64,000 nucleotides of DNA from Pannonibacter sp. XCT-53 (GCF_009915765.1 NZ_JAABLQ010000001.1:2852001-2916000), one strand, 5' to 3'; counted from the stretch's first letter, positions 55,137 to 64,000 are shown. Notes: generated by a model not told the origin, from the sequence alone. Translations and numbers: made by a program.

Positions 55137-55988
55137 ATGTCGCACGATCTTGCCCAGCTTGCCGCCGTCATCGATGCCGCGTTCGAGAACCGCGCCACCA
55201 TCGACACCCACACCAAGGGTGAGATCCGCGACGCCGTCGAGACCACGCTGAACCTGCTCGACCGCGGCCAGCTGCGCGTGGCGGTCAAGCAGGCGGACGG
55301 GTCCTGGCACGTGAACCAGTGGGCGAAGAAGGCGGTGCTCCTGTCGTTCCGCCTCAACCCGATGGACGTGATCAAGGGCGGCCCGGGCGAGGCCACCTGG
55401 TGGGACAAGGTGCAGTCCAAGTTCGACGGCTGGAGCGGCGTGAACTTCGAGGAAGCCGGCTTCCGTGCCGTGCCGGGCTCGATCGTCCGCCGGTCGGCCT
55501 TCATCGGCAAGGGCGTGGTGCTGATGCCGTCCTTCGTCAATCTCGGCGCCTTCGTCGATGAGGGCACCATGGTCGACACCTGGGCCACCGTCGGCTCCTG
55601 CGCCCAGATCGGCAAGCACGTGCATCTGTCCGGCGGCGTCGGCATCGGCGGCGTGCTGGAGCCGCTGCAGGCGGGCCCGGTCATCATCGAGGACAACTGC
55701 TTCATCGGTGCCCGCTCGGAAGTCGTCGAGGGCGTGATCGTGCGCGAGGGCGCCGTGCTGTCCATGGGCGTGTTCATCGGCGCCTCGACCAAGATAATCG
55801 ACCGGGCGACCGGCGACGTCTTCGTCGGCGAGGTGCCGGCCTATTCGGTGGTGGTGCCGGGCTCCATGCCGGGCAAGCCGCTGCCGGACGGCACGCCGGG
55901 CCCGAGCCTCTACTGCGCCGTCATCGTCAAGCGCGTGGATGCCCAGACGCGCGCCAAGACCGCGATCAACGAGCTGCTGCGCGACTGA
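55137..55988 (+). CDS. dapD: 2,3,4,5-tetrahydropyridine-2,6-dicarboxylate N-succinyltransferase
   Basis: Lysine/DAP-pathway acyltransferase using succinyl-CoA, 283 residues. The left-handed beta-helix part has [62 protein letters not shown] as visible family blocks (in several short hexapeptide turns), then [28 protein letters not shown]. The ATG at 55137 gives the normal length; the 24 upstream codons of the frame are rejected. It ends before a strong terminator; dapE is nearby on the opposite strand. Confidence 0.96.
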   Translation: MSHDLAQLAAVIDAAFENRATIDTHTKGEIRDAVETTLNLLDRGQLRVAVKQADGSWHVNQWAKKAVLLSFRLNPMDVIKGGPGEATWWDKVQSKFDGWSGVNFEEAGFRAVPGSIVRRSAFIGKGVVLMPSFVNLGAFVDEGTMVDTWATVGSCAQIGKHVHLSGGVGIGGVLEPLQAGPVIIEDNCFIGARSEVVEGVIVREGAVLSMGVFIGASTKIIDRATGDVFVGEVPAYSVVVPGSMPGKPLPDGTPGPSLYCAVIVKRVDAQTRAKTAINELLRD

Positions 55989-56057
55989 CCGGCGCCGCCT
56001 GTCGGCCCGAGACCCGGGAGAGGGCACGGGCAACGGGCAGGGACCCCGACCAACAGG

Positions 56058-56094
56058 AAACCGCCAGAGCCGGGCCCGGCGCTGGCGGTTTTCG
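56058..56094. terminator. Rho-independent terminator after dapD (possibly bidirectional)
   Basis: A 10-bp stem (AAACCGCCAG/CTGGCGGTTT) with a GC-rich 14-base loop, ending in TTTT on the plus strand. It lies 70 bases after dapD and faces the convergent methyltransferase gene. Confidence 0.8.
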
Positions 56095-56126
56095 CATTTC
56101 TGGCGCTGGCCGGATGCCGCGCCGGC

Positions 56127-56822
56127 TCAGACCCGGTTCCGGCCGTGGCGGACGGCCGTGAAGGACTTGGTGAGACCGAAGAACTTTTCCTTCTCGATCT
56201 CGGCATCCGGGAACAGGTAACGCATCTGGCGCAGGTCAAGCATCCGGGCGTCCTCGAGGGAGGCCATGGCCTGGTCCAGCGTGTCGGCCTTGGGATAGAA
56301 GCCGGTGGTCATGGCCAGATGGATGCGATAGCGGACCGGGTCGGGCAACCAGTGCAGGAACGGCGTGCGGGCATGCGGCTCGACGGGGAAGCCGAAGCTG
56401 GGCGTCTGGATGGCATAGGAGGGGGCCACCCGGCGCGCCTCGCGGGCAAAGGCACGCTTGTTGCTCCAGGAGCCGACGTGTTCGATCACGGAGTTGGAAA
56501 AGGCGATGTCATACGCGTTGTCGGCGACATCGGCGAGATCACAGGCATTGCCGAGCCGCATGGTGACGTTCGGCAGGTCGTCCGGCAGCGGATCGGTCTC
56601 GGGGAAGAGGTTGACACAGTCGACCGTCATGTTGGCGAAGTCGAGCTCGTCGCGCCAGACCAGCCAGAAGCCGCGCACGCCGCCGATGTCGATGATGCGG
56701 CAATGGCCCTTGTCGCGGATCACGTCGTCAATCATGCGGGCCAGCGACTGGATGCGCTTCTTGCGGAAGCTGTTCTGCGCGGAAACGGGCGACAGATCGA
56801 GCACGTTGAACTCCTGACACAT
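56127..56822 (-). CDS. Class I SAM-dependent methyltransferase
   Basis: 231 residues. Motif I is RIIDIGGVRGFW, the acidic end of strand 2 is at VDCVNLFPETD, motif IV is YDIAFSNSVIEHV, and the fold ends with a helix-rich C-terminus (FGFPVEPHARTPFLHWLPDPVR). An upstream ATG at 56897 adds 25 residues without domain features. The acceptor is not known. The gene is isolated between dapD and the hypothetical membrane gene, with no operon. Confidence 0.8.
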   Translation of the reverse strand: MCQEFNVLDLSPVSAQNSFRKKRIQSLARMIDDVIRDKGHCRIIDIGGVRGFWLVWRDELDFANMTVDCVNLFPETDPLPDDLPNVTMRLGNACDLADVADNAYDIAFSNSVIEHVGSWSNKRAFAREARRVAPSYAIQTPSFGFPVEPHARTPFLHWLPDPVRYRIHLAMTTGFYPKADTLDQAMASLEDARMLDLRQMRYLFPDAEIEKEKFFGLTKSFTAVRHGRNRV

Positions 56823-56954
56823 CAACGGGCCGCCGGAGGACGCACGCATCCGGCGGTAAACTGAAAAAACACAGCAAGGAAAACTTCCCCGCCCCATGCG
56901 GAGGTCTTAGCAGCCCCGGGATAATTCCCGATTAACAGCGCGGCTCAGGCCCAA

Positions 56955-57542
56955 TCAGGCCCGGACGACGAGGGCGTTGATCATGATCGACAGCAGGAAG
57001 TCGAGCACGACGAGGCCGATGCTGACGCTGACCGGCGTGCCGAAGGCGAGCCGGACGATGCGGTAGCGGAAGTGCAGCACGACCGACAGCAGCACCAGAT
57101 TGAGCAGCAGCAGCGCCTGATCGGACATGAGCCCCAGCACATGCAGCAGGCCGAGTGCCGCAAAGGGCAGCGCCGACAGGATGCTGGTCCAGTTGCGCAG
57201 GACGACGAAGGGCACATAGCCGGCCGACAGGCCGAGCGGGCGCGCCAGAACCGCAAGCACCGCCGGCAGCACGAGCCAGTCGATGCCGAGGGTCACGTAT
57301 TGGGTCGTCCAGTACAGCGTTTCGGGAAACTGCTCCGGCGGAATGCCCGTGTCCGCAAGCAGGAGCTTGCGGTCGGACAGGCAGGACAGGAAGAACAGCG
57401 GCACCAGCACGACGATGGCGAGGAAGGAGCGCCAGAAGCCGGAGGCCGACATGTCGAAGGCAGCGATGGCCCGCGCATCGCCCCGGAACAGGGCCCAGCT
57501 CGCCGTCACGGCCATGGTCAGTTCCCCGGGGCGGAACAGCAT
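56955..57542 (-). CDS. Hypothetical integral membrane protein next to dapE
   Basis: 195 residues with about five hydrophobic helices (for example FWRSFLAIVVLVPLFFLSC, ILSALPFAALGLLHVLG, LLLLNLVLLSVVLHF, IGLVVLDFLLSIMINAL). No family is recognised. It starts three bases after the dapE stop, so it is translationally close to dapE. The competing long frame at 56932-57684 on the same strand is a shadow. Confidence 0.75.
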   Translation of the reverse strand: MLFRPGELTMAVTASWALFRGDARAIAAFDMSASGFWRSFLAIVVLVPLFFLSCLSDRKLLLADTGIPPEQFPETLYWTTQYVTLGIDWLVLPAVLAVLARPLGLSAGYVPFVVLRNWTSILSALPFAALGLLHVLGLMSDQALLLLNLVLLSVVLHFRYRIVRLAFGTPVSVSIGLVVLDFLLSIMINALVVRA

Positions 57543-57545
57543 GGG

Positions 57546-58724
57546 TCAGCCCTCCCTGCGCGGGAAGTAGGCCTGCAGGAAGCGGAGATAGATGGCCGCC
57601 AGGCGATCGAGATCGTCCAGCGCCACGCATTCGTTGACCTTGTGCATGGTCTGACCGACCAGCCCGAACTCGACGACCGGGCAATGGTTCTTGATGAACC
57701 GCGCATCCGAGGTGCCACCGCCGGTGGACAGGTCCGGGCGACGCCCGGTCTCCGCCTCGACGGCGTCGGACAGGCTGCGGATCAGCGTCTCGTCATGCGT
57801 GAGGAAGGACTCGCTGGCGTCGCGCTTGAAGTCGAGCGTGTACGCGAGCCCCTGCGGGGCAGCCGCCTGCAGGGTCGCGGTGATCCTGTCCTTGAGACCG
57901 GCCAGCGTCCAGATGTCGTTGTAGCGGATGTTGAAGCGGCCTTCGGCGCGCGCCGGGATGACGTTGAAGGCCGGGTTGCCGACATCGACCGAGACGATTT
58001 CCAGATTGGAGGGCTCGAAACGGTCGTTGCCCTGATCCAGCGTCAGGCCGTCCAGCGCGGCCAGGAGCTGCAGCAGGCCGGGGATCGGGTTGCGCGCCAG
58101 GTGGGGATAGGCGACGTGGCCCTGCGTGCCGGTGACAGTGATGGTGCCGGACAGCGAACCGCGACGGCCGACCTTGATCGCATCCCCCAGCGCCGCCGGG
58201 TTGGTCGGCTCGCCGACGATGCAGGCATCGAACCGGTGTCCCTGCGCCTTCGCCCAGTCGAGCAGCTTGACCGTGCCGTTGACGGCCGGCCCCTCCTCGT
58301 CGCCGGTGATGAGGAACGAGATCGTGCCGCCGAAGGCCGGGCCGCGATCAGCCAGGAAGGCAAGCGCGGCTGCGGCGAAGGAGGCGATGCCGCCCTTCAT
58401 GTCGACGGCGCCACGGCCGTAGAGGACCCCGTCCTCGATGGTGCCGTCGAAGGGACCGTGCCGCCAGGCGGCGAGGTCGCCAGGGGGCACGACATCGGTG
58501 TGGCCGGCGAAGACGAAGTGGGGCCGGCCCTCGCCGATGGTGGCGAAGAGGTTCTCGATGTCCGGTGTGCCGGTGTCGGAAAAGGTGACGCGCGAGACCG
58601 CGAAGCCAGCGGATTGCAGCGTCTTCTCAAGCGCTTGCAGGGCCCCACCCTCCGCCGGAGTGACAGACGGACAGCGCAGCAGGTCGCGGGCGATGGTGAC
58701 GGCGGAGGAGAGGACTTCGGTCAT
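57546..58724 (-). CDS. dapE: Succinyl-diaminopimelate desuccinylase
   Basis: Binuclear zinc M20 hydrolase, 392 residues, releasing LL-diaminopimelate for lysine and peptidoglycan. Motifs: CPSVTPAEGGAL, the first metal ligands FAGHTDVVPPGD, GRGAVDMKGGIASF (bridging Asp), the general-base pair TGDEEGPA, and the C-terminal GGTSDARFIKN and VGQTMHKVNE (last His ligand). Together with dapD it gives the succinylase branch. Confidence 0.96.
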   Translation of the reverse strand: MTEVLSSAVTIARDLLRCPSVTPAEGGALQALEKTLQSAGFAVSRVTFSDTGTPDIENLFATIGEGRPHFVFAGHTDVVPPGDLAAWRHGPFDGTIEDGVLYGRGAVDMKGGIASFAAAALAFLADRGPAFGGTISFLITGDEEGPAVNGTVKLLDWAKAQGHRFDACIVGEPTNPAALGDAIKVGRRGSLSGTITVTGTQGHVAYPHLARNPIPGLLQLLAALDGLTLDQGNDRFEPSNLEIVSVDVGNPAFNVIPARAEGRFNIRYNDIWTLAGLKDRITATLQAAAPQGLAYTLDFKRDASESFLTHDETLIRSLSDAVEAETGRRPDLSTGGGTSDARFIKNHCPVVEFGLVGQTMHKVNECVALDDLDRLAAIYLRFLQAYFPRREG

Positions 58725-58775
58725 GATGGCAAGCTGTAGCCCCGGCTGCGCCTGCCCGTCAATCGCGGCAAGGGC

Positions 58776-59201
58776 CTAGCCGCGACGGAAATAGCTGTTC
58801 GGCTCCGGTCCGTAGCGGTTCGGTCCTTCGGAACTCGGAATGAAGCCGACCGCGAAGATGCCGATGACGTTGATCACCGGAACAAAGGCGAGCAGCGCCA
58901 GAAGACCCGGCAGGCCGATGTCCTGCAGCCGCTTGATGACCAGTGCCAGCTCGACCACGGTCACCAGCAGAAAGAGGAACGGGAACAGCGGGTTGGAGCT
59001 GACGAAATCGGACAGTTGCAGCGTGGCGAAATCCGCGTCGGCCGGCAGCGAGCGGGCCCACATGTTGGCGGCAATCGCGACCACGATCCACAGCAGCAGC
59101 AGCCCGAGCCAGTAGGGCTTGCGGCCGAGACGCCCGATCGGGCTGAGGAACAGCCAGACAAAGCCGGGGGTGAGATTGGCCGGGGGAAGGTTGGTCTGCA
59201 T
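58776..59201 (-). CDS. DUF805-family membrane protein
   Basis: 141 residues with about four helices. The DUF805 pattern is clear: FLSPIGRLGRKPYWLGLLLL, then LALVIKRLQDIGLPGLLAL and GFIPSSEGPNRYGPEP near the end. The ATG at 59201 begins directly at the family N-terminus; the frame's extra 23 codons are rejected. The function is unknown. Confidence 0.82.
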   Translation of the reverse strand: MQTNLPPANLTPGFVWLFLSPIGRLGRKPYWLGLLLLWIVVAIAANMWARSLPADADFATLQLSDFVSSNPLFPFLFLLVTVVELALVIKRLQDIGLPGLLALLAFVPVINVIGIFAVGFIPSSEGPNRYGPEPNSYFRRG

Positions 59202-59382
59202 GAATACCTGATCACGTCGCGAGGTCGTCACCCCGCAGGTAGTGCCAAGATGCGCCGGGATCAAGCACAACTCTCCGCTTCGGCCAAAAGAGAGCGCCCG
59301 CGTACCGGAAACTACGGTTGGCCTCGCGCGGAAATCGCGTCAATCTTGACTGGATGCGGTCAACCCGGGAGGACACGGCACC

Positions 59383-60330
59383 ATGCAGATGGATGACGCA
59401 GGCGCGGCGCGGAGTGCGGCCCACGCGACGGGACAGGGTCAGGGACAGGGAGAAGGACGCATGCCGGAGCAGACCACGCCGCCCGCCCAGAGCCACCGGC
59501 CGGACCCGGTGGTGATGGTGATCCAGGTGGAGGACATCGTCGACGCGCTGGCGGAGGGCCTGCGCGACTTCCGGCGAGCGCCGAAGTTCGGGCTGTTCTT
59601 CGGCGCGATCTATGCGCTTGGCGGCCTGGCGATCATCCTGACCGCCTCGGCGCTGCACATGAGCTACCTCAGCTATCCGCTCGCCGCCGGCTTTGCGCTG
59701 GTCGGCCCGTTCATTGCCTGCGGCCTCTATGAGGTGAGCCGGCGGATCGAACGCAACGAGCCGCTCACCTGGCCGGCAATCCTCGGAGCGGTGTGGGCGC
59801 AGCGCGGGCGCGAAATCTCCTGGATGGCCTTCGTCGTCCTGTTCGTGACGATCATGTGGATGTACCAGGTGCGCCTGTTGCTGGCACTGTTCCTGGGCTT
59901 CGGATCGTTCAGCTCCTTCGGCGCGTTTCTGGAAACCGTGGTGTCGACGCCGGAAGGGCTCATGTTCCTCGCCGTCGGTCACGTGGTCGGTGCCCTGCTG
60001 TCGGTGATCCTGTTCTCGCTGACGGTGATCTCGTTCCCGCTGCTCCTCGACCAGGACCGCGACTTCATCACCGCGATGATCACCAGCGTGCGGGCGGTGG
60101 TGGCCTCGCCGGTGCCGATGATCGGCTGGGCACTGGTGGTGACCGTGACCCTGATCGTCTCGATGATCCCGGCCTTCATGGGCCTCCTGATCACCCTGCC
60201 GGTGCTGGGCCACACGACCTGGCACATCTACCGCAGCTGCGTGCTGCCGGACCGGACCGCCGTCTCGAGCGGCGGCGCCGGGCTTCAGTCGCCGGAGCCC
60301 TCGCCGTCGTCGTCCTCGGCCCCCGCCTGA
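59383..60330 (+). CDS. DUF2189-like integral membrane protein
   Basis: 315 residues with about six helices after a Gly/Gln-rich cytoplasmic N-terminus. An alternative ATG at 59461 (MPEQTTPP) has AAGGA directly upstream. The conserved region begins at [32 protein letters not shown] and includes [23 protein letters not shown] and [13 protein letters not shown]. The C-terminal 20 residues are Ser/Pro-rich. Its end overlaps the 3' end of truA by 46 bases on the other strand. The role is unknown. Confidence 0.82.
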   Translation: MQMDDAGAARSAAHATGQGQGQGEGRMPEQTTPPAQSHRPDPVVMVIQVEDIVDALAEGLRDFRRAPKFGLFFGAIYALGGLAIILTASALHMSYLSYPLAAGFALVGPFIACGLYEVSRRIERNEPLTWPAILGAVWAQRGREISWMAFVVLFVTIMWMYQVRLLLALFLGFGSFSSFGAFLETVVSTPEGLMFLAVGHVVGALLSVILFSLTVISFPLLLDQDRDFITAMITSVRAVVASPVPMIGWALVVTVTLIVSMIPAFMGLLITLPVLGHTTWHIYRSCVLPDRTAVSSGGAGLQSPEPSPSSSSAPA

Positions 60331-61136
60331 TCCCCCGGGCCGGCCGACCCGCCGCCCGAAAGCCAAGCGGCGCGGGCGGCGGTGTCGACCTCGGCCGGGC
60401 GGTAGTCGACCCGCGTCAGATAGAGACCGTCAGGCGGCGCGACGGGGCCGCAGGCCTTGCGGTCGCGCGCCGCCAGGGCCGCGCGCACGTCGTCAGCCGT
60501 CCAGCGCCCCTCCCCCACCAGCCGCAACGTGCCGACCATCGACCGGACCTGGTTGTGCAGGAACGAGCGCGACGCGCATTCGGCGATGACCTCGTGCCCC
60601 TCCCGGCGGACGGTGAAGACCTCCAGCGTCTTTTCCGGGCTCTTCGCCTGGCAGCGCGAGTGGCGGAAGGTGGTGAAGTCGTGGTGGCCGACGAAGACCT
60701 GGGCGGCGGCGTGCATCGCCTCGGCATCGAGATCCGGCTTGACGTGCCAGACCAGTCCGCGCTCGAAGGTGACCGGCGGAACCCGGTTGATGATGCGGTA
60801 GCGGTAGGCACGGCGGATGGCGGAGAAGCGGGCATCGAACCCCTCATGCATCTTCTCGCAGGCCATGATCGCCACCGGATCCGGCAGACAATGGAAGTTG
60901 AGCGCTCCCATGACCGTCTCGGCCGGCCAGTCGCGCGTCAGGTCGACGTGGGCGACCTGACCGGTCGCATGCACCCCCGTGTCGGTGCGGCCTGCGCCGC
61001 CGATGGTGACCTCATCGCCGCAGAAGGCCTTCACGGCCCGCTCGATCACCGCCTGGACGGACGGCCCGTTGGCCTGGCGCTGCCAGCCGACGAAGGGACG
61101 GCCGTCATACTCGATGGTCAGCTTGTAGCGGGGCAT
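60285..61136 (-). CDS. truA: tRNA pseudouridine(38-40) synthase
   Basis: Modifies the anticodon-stem uridines of tRNA, 283 residues. The catalytic Asp is in [17 protein letters not shown], and [23 protein letters not shown] and [15 protein letters not shown] follow. The ATG at 61136 starts [12 protein letters not shown]; the frame's upstream 19 codons are rejected. The C-terminal 40 residues are Gly/Asp/Glu-rich and unlike the family core; they are encoded in the overlap with the neighbouring gene. Confidence 0.95.
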   Translation of the reverse strand: MPRYKLTIEYDGRPFVGWQRQANGPSVQAVIERAVKAFCGDEVTIGGAGRTDTGVHATGQVAHVDLTRDWPAETVMGALNFHCLPDPVAIMACEKMHEGFDARFSAIRRAYRYRIINRVPPVTFERGLVWHVKPDLDAEAMHAAAQVFVGHHDFTTFRHSRCQAKSPEKTLEVFTVRREGHEVIAECASRSFLHNQVRSMVGTLRLVGEGRWTADDVRAALAARDRKACGPVAPPDGLYLTRVDYRPAEVDTAARAAWLSGGGSAGPGDQAGAEDDDGEGSGD

Positions 61137-61140
61137 GCGC

Positions 61141-61674
61141 CTATTCAAACTCCTCGAAGGGCGTGGCGAAGCTGACCTCGACGGGAAGGTCACGGCGCCC
61201 CGCCTCGGTCAGGGCAAGCGCCATGAAGGCCGCCCCCGCATAGGGCGCCTGAACCTGACGGGCGAGCCCGGCGTCGAAGCCGAAGCGGGGGAAATAGGCC
61301 GGCGGCCCCAGAACGAGCACCAGATCCTCGCCGCGCGCCCGCAGATCGGCGAGCGCGGCCGTGATGAGGGCGGAGCCGACACCCATGCGCTGCAGGTCGG
61401 GCACCACGGAGACAGGGGCCATGCAGACGATCTGCAGCCGGTGCCCGGCCCCGGCGCCCGTGACCCGGCTGAAGGCCACATGACCGACGATGCGCCCGTC
61501 CGCCGTCTCTGCGAGACGCTCCAGCTCCAGTGCCCCGCAATGACGCAGGTTGTGCACCAGCCGCGCCTCGGTGTCCTGACCGAATGCGGCCCGGATGACC
61601 GCCGCGACGGCCGGCTCGTCCCCGGCGACGACCGGGCGAATGCTGACCGTCGGCGTGTTGCTGAGATCGCTCAT
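61141..61674 (-). CDS. GNAT-family N-acetyltransferase
   Basis: 177 residues. The acetyl-CoA-binding segment is [26 protein letters not shown], and [19 protein letters not shown] is the typical later block of the YhbS-like GNAT group. It ends 4 bases before the truA start, so the two are probably co-transcribed. The substrate is not known. Confidence 0.85.
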   Translation of the reverse strand: MSDLSNTPTVSIRPVVAGDEPAVAAVIRAAFGQDTEARLVHNLRHCGALELERLAETADGRIVGHVAFSRVTGAGAGHRLQIVCMAPVSVVPDLQRMGVGSALITAALADLRARGEDLVLVLGPPAYFPRFGFDAGLARQVQAPYAGAAFMALALTEAGRRDLPVEVSFATPFEEFE

Positions 61675-61716
61675 GCGGTGTCCCTTTTCCTCATTCCGCC
61701 TGCCGCCGCGCTCCTT

Positions 61717-61765
61717 CTCTCCCCATCAGCGGGAGATGTCTGCGTCAGCAGACAGAGGGGGTGAG
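61717..61765. repeat. Palindromic repeat, CTCTCCCC...AGAGGGGG type, copy 1
   Basis: CTCTCCCC, GGGAGATG, an inner hairpin (GTCTGC/GCAGAC) and AGAGGGGG in this order, upstream of the GNAT gene. The inverted copy lies about 50 bases further on. Confidence 0.55.
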
Positions 61766-61810
61766 CGGCGCTTCCGATCATTCCAGCGCTGCGACAGTCC
61801 GTGAGGCCGT

Positions 61811-61862
61811 TCCCCCCCCTCTGCCCCCTGCCGGGGGCATCTCCCCCTCAAGGGGGGAGAGG
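61811..61862. repeat. Palindromic repeat, inverted copy 2 (possible fmt terminator)
   Basis: Reverse complement reads CTCTCCCCC, GGGGGAGATG, an inner CCCC/GGGG hairpin and AGAGGGGGGG: the same architecture as the copy at 61717-61765, in the opposite orientation. The end stem (TCTCCCCC/GGGGGAGA, 61840-61860) follows the fmt stop by about 50 bases and may act as a terminator. Confidence 0.6.
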
Positions 61863-61910
61863 ACGAGAGGCTGTGCCACATGACCCAGGCGCTTTCGGTT
61901 CTCGCCCCGA

Positions 61911-62849
61911 TCAGGCGATCACGTCGCCCTCGGCCAGCTTGGCGCCGCGCTGGAATTCCTCGCCCGGCATCGGCTTCTTGCCGGCGCGCTGGACGGTGAC
62001 CAGACGGATGGCGCCGGAGCCGCAGGCGATGACCGGATCGCCGGAGACATCCAGCACGGTTCCAGGTGCACCGGCCCCGTCGGCCAGCTTCGAGCGCAGG
62101 ACCTTGACCCGTTCCCCCTTGCCGGCGAGCACAGGCTCACACCAGGCGCCGGGGAAGGGCGACAGGCCGCGAATGTGATTGTGGACCTCCGCAGCCGGTC
62201 GCGTCCAGTCGATCCGCGTTTCGTCCTTGGTGAGCTTGGAGGCGTAGGTGACGCCGGTTTCCGCCTGCGGGGTCTGGCCGAGCGCGTTGCGCGACAGGGC
62301 AGCCAGGGCACGGACCATCAGGTCGCCGCCCAGCGCCGAGAGACGGTCGTGCAGGTCGCCGGCGGTCATGTCCGGCCCGATGGCCAGCGTCTCCGACATG
62401 CAGACCGGACCGGTGTCGAGGCCCGCTTCCATGCGCATGACCTGAACGGCGGTTTCGGTGTCGCCGGCCATGATGGCGCGGTTGATCGGGGCGGCTCCGC
62501 GCCAGCGCGGCAGCATCGAGGCATGGAGGTTGAGGCAGCCTTCGCGCGGCGCATCGAGCACCGCCTGCGGCAGCAGCAGCCCATAGGCAACCACCACGGC
62601 GACGTCAGCATCGTGACTGGCGAAGACGTCCTGTTCCTCGGTGCCTTTCAGCGACTTCGGCGTGAAGACCGGGATGCCGAGCGCCTCGGCAGCCTCATGG
62701 ACAGGCGACTTCTTCAGCTCCATGCCGCGGCCGGCGGGGCGCGGCGGCTGGCTGTAGCAGGCGACCACGTCATGGCCCTGGCCGACGATTTCCATGAGGG
62801 TGGGCACGGAGAAGTCCGGCGTGCCCATGAAGACGATGCGAAGGGTCAT
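61911..62849 (-). CDS. fmt: Methionyl-tRNA formyltransferase
   Basis: Formylates initiator Met-tRNA, 312 residues. Seen are [15 protein letters not shown], the catalytic-site [36 protein letters not shown], and the C-terminal OB-like domain ([24 protein letters not shown]). It sits downstream of marC and, beyond that, def, which normally neighbours fmt directly. Confidence 0.96.
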   Translation of the reverse strand: MTLRIVFMGTPDFSVPTLMEIVGQGHDVVACYSQPPRPAGRGMELKKSPVHEAAEALGIPVFTPKSLKGTEEQDVFASHDADVAVVVAYGLLLPQAVLDAPREGCLNLHASMLPRWRGAAPINRAIMAGDTETAVQVMRMEAGLDTGPVCMSETLAIGPDMTAGDLHDRLSALGGDLMVRALAALSRNALGQTPQAETGVTYASKLTKDETRIDWTRPAAEVHNHIRGLSPFPGAWCEPVLAGKGERVKVLRSKLADGAGAPGTVLDVSGDPVIACGSGAIRLVTVQRAGKKPMPGEEFQRGAKLAEGDVIA

Positions 62850-62893
62850 GTGCGGTGCGCGTCCCGGTTCGGAGTGCCGCCCTTATGGCGCAG

Positions 62894-63526
62894 TCAGGCA
62901 AGGCCCGGCAACAGCACTTTGAGGCTGGCAACCATCATTTCCATGGCGATGGCCGCGAGCAGCATGCCCATGATGCGGCTCATGATGCTGGTGGCCGTCT
63001 CGCCCATCATGCGGCCGAGCAGCGGCGCGGCCAGAAGTGTTGCCGCCATGAGCAGGATGGTCAGCCCGAGGGCGGCCGCGTAGGCGATCTCGTCGGCCCG
63101 GTCCACCGCCTCGCCACGGAAGATGATCAGCGTGGTGATGGTGCCAGGCCCCAGCAGCATCGGCACGGCCAGCGGATAGATGCCCGGATTGCCGGCAAAG
63201 GCCTGCCGGCGGCGCTCCGCGTCGGTGCCATGATGGACATTGCTCTGCTCACCGGAGACCAGATTGATGGCGATCAGCAGGATGAGGAACCCGCCGGCAA
63301 GCCGGAAGGCATCCAGCGAGATGCCGAACAGGGTCAGGACCGCCTCGCCGGTGAGCGACACGACCACGGCCCCGATCGTCAGGCCGGCAATGGCGGTGAT
63401 CGCCACCGTGCGCTGCTCGGCGGGCGTGCGACCGGCCGTAAGCGTCAGGAACACGGGCAGATTGGCCGGCGGACTGACGATGGCGATCAGCGCGGCGAAC
63501 ATTTTCAGGAAGAAGGCCTGATCCAT
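62894..63526 (-). CDS. MarC-family integral membrane protein
   Basis: 210 residues with about six helices. MarC blocks: FALIAIVSPPANLPVFL-like start (AALIAIVSPPANLPVFLTL), LDAFRLAGGFLILLIAINLV, and AVPMLLGPGTITTLIIF. The ATG at 63526 follows GGAG; the longer open frame is rejected. The function of MarC proteins is unresolved (the link to multiple antibiotic resistance was withdrawn). It lies between def and fmt, interrupting the usual pair. Confidence 0.87.
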   Translation of the reverse strand: MDQAFFLKMFAALIAIVSPPANLPVFLTLTAGRTPAEQRTVAITAIAGLTIGAVVVSLTGEAVLTLFGISLDAFRLAGGFLILLIAINLVSGEQSNVHHGTDAERRRQAFAGNPGIYPLAVPMLLGPGTITTLIIFRGEAVDRADEIAYAAALGLTILLMAATLLAAPLLGRMMGETATSIMSRIMGMLLAAIAMEMMVASLKVLLPGLA

Positions 63527-63795
63527 GACAGCTCCGGAGCAACAACGCCCGCGCTCTGGAAGAACGCGGGCGCACACAGCATCCCTTCCGGTGTACACGC
63601 TGCCTTGCCGAACACCAAGCGGGGATGTCGGCGGATCCTCGGGGGCCGGAGCAGCCGCGCGATCGACGAGCGCCACGCGCGCGACAGACGCCCCTGCCCT
63701 CACGCCTTTTCGGCGTGGGCAGGTTTCCCTGTCACGCCTTTTCGGCGTGAGCAGCTTTCCCTGTCACGCCTTTTCGGCGTGGACAGATTTCTCTG
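63527..63795. other. Intergenic region between def and marC
   Basis: About 270 bases with no gene. The def-proximal half is taken up by the 32-bp tandem hairpin array (63701-63813); the other half should contain the marC promoter, but none is obvious. Confidence 0.5.
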
Positions 63796-63813
63796 TCACG
63801 CCTTTTCGGCGTG
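63701..63813 (-). repeat. Tandem 32-bp hairpin array continuous with the def 3' end
   Basis: Four exact copies of the 17-mer CACGCCTTTTCGGCGTG start at 63701, 63733, 63765 and 63797, an exact 32-bp pitch. Each is a perfect 6-bp inverted repeat with a TTTTC loop. The 15-base spacers (63718-63732, 63750-63764, 63782-63796) vary but keep a CAG..CTG palindromic core. The copy at 63797 overlaps the last def codons (His-Ala-Glu-Lys-Ala-stop), so the array looks like an amplification of the gene's tail. Confidence 0.9.
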
Positions 63814-64000
63814 ACGGGCCTGCTTCTGGAACTTCTTGAGGACACGGTCGCGCTTGAGCTTCGACAGGTAGTCGATGAACAGACGGCCGTTGAGGTGGTC
63901 CAGCTCGTGCTGGATGCAGGTGGCGAGCAGCCCGTCGGCGTGGATCTCGCATTCGCCGCCGTTTCGGTCGAGGAAGCGGATCTTCACTTCGGCCGGACGC
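63796..64000 (-). CDS. def: Peptide deformylase, 3' part (5' end beyond window)
   Basis: Metal-dependent enzyme removing the N-formyl group from nascent proteins. The last 67 residues are present and contain motif [14 protein letters not shown], with the metal-binding His pair and catalytic Glu, followed by [22 protein letters not shown]. The C-terminal HAEKA is encoded by the first unit of a tandem hairpin array. The 5' two-thirds lie outside the window. It is followed by marC and fmt on the same strand. Confidence 0.95.
   Translation of the reverse strand, partial: RPAEVKIRFLDRNGGECEIHADGLLATCIQHELDHLNGRLFIDYLSKLKRDRVLKKFQKQARHAEKA

Noticed and set aside
63701..63813. CRISPR array
   Set aside because: Only 17-base repeats and 15-base spacers that resemble each other, starting in a gene end, and no cas genes nearby.

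Overview
The window is about two-thirds G+C, densely coded on both strands, and looks like the chromosome of an alphaproteobacterium of the order Hyphomicrobiales (Rhizobiales), possibly a Stappia/Roseibium/Pannonibacter-like lineage. The basis is gene content: a RirA-type iron regulator beside hemP, a choXWV choline importer divergent from betIAB, the order rpmH-rnpA-yidC-engB-argB, and a def/fmt/truA cluster. No phage, transposase, CRISPR array or rRNA operon was seen. The genus assignment is inference.

Layout. 1-7.3 kb: the 5' part of an L-serine dehydratase gene, then a tryptophan-catabolic set (GntR regulator, kynU, kynA, kynB) split by a GGDEF/EAL gene. 7.3-12.1 kb: a complete Liv-type ABC importer directly downstream of kynB. 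12.2-13.8 kb: an iron module of hemP (with an IRO-box-like operator) and rirA. 13.8-16.3 kb: a LacI-family regulator and a flavoprotein. 16.4-23.4 kb: choline uptake (choVWX) divergent from choline-to-glycine-betaine oxidation (betI, betA, betB; no betC). 23.5-26.9 kb: a GntR regulator, anmK and an aromatic-amino-acid-decarboxylase-like enzyme. 26.9-36.6 kb: two large exoproteins without signal peptides, a kexin-like S8 protease and a 2255-residue metallophosphoesterase/LamG protein, both ending in DUF4214-type modules and separated by a palindromic repeat region; a LysR gene is divergent from the second.

37.7-44.5 kb: a membrane diguanylate cyclase with a repeat-bearing insertion in its GGDEF domain, tRNA-Arg(ACG), and a same-strand group of TVP38-like membrane protein, MerA/Lpd-like flavoprotein and sensor kinase. 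45-53 kb: the housekeeping series rpmH-rnpA-yidC-engB-argB-HAD nucleotidase, interrupted by a Vat-like acetyltransferase and a GGDEF protein with a degenerate EAL-like half. 53-59 kb: a LysR gene, an EamA-type transporter, dapD, a methyltransferase, a membrane protein, dapE and a DUF805 protein. 59-64 kb: a DUF2189-like membrane protein, truA, a GNAT acetyltransferase, fmt, marC and the 3' part of def.

The most unusual non-coding structure is at the right edge: the last codons of def lie in a 17-bp hairpin repeated four times at an exact 32-bp pitch, with spacers that are themselves near-palindromic. Other points worth checking are a shared AT-rich element before the kyn regulator/kynU and before kynB, the IRO box of hemP, the chromosomal Vat homologue, and the two exoproteins that lack a linked type I secretion system.
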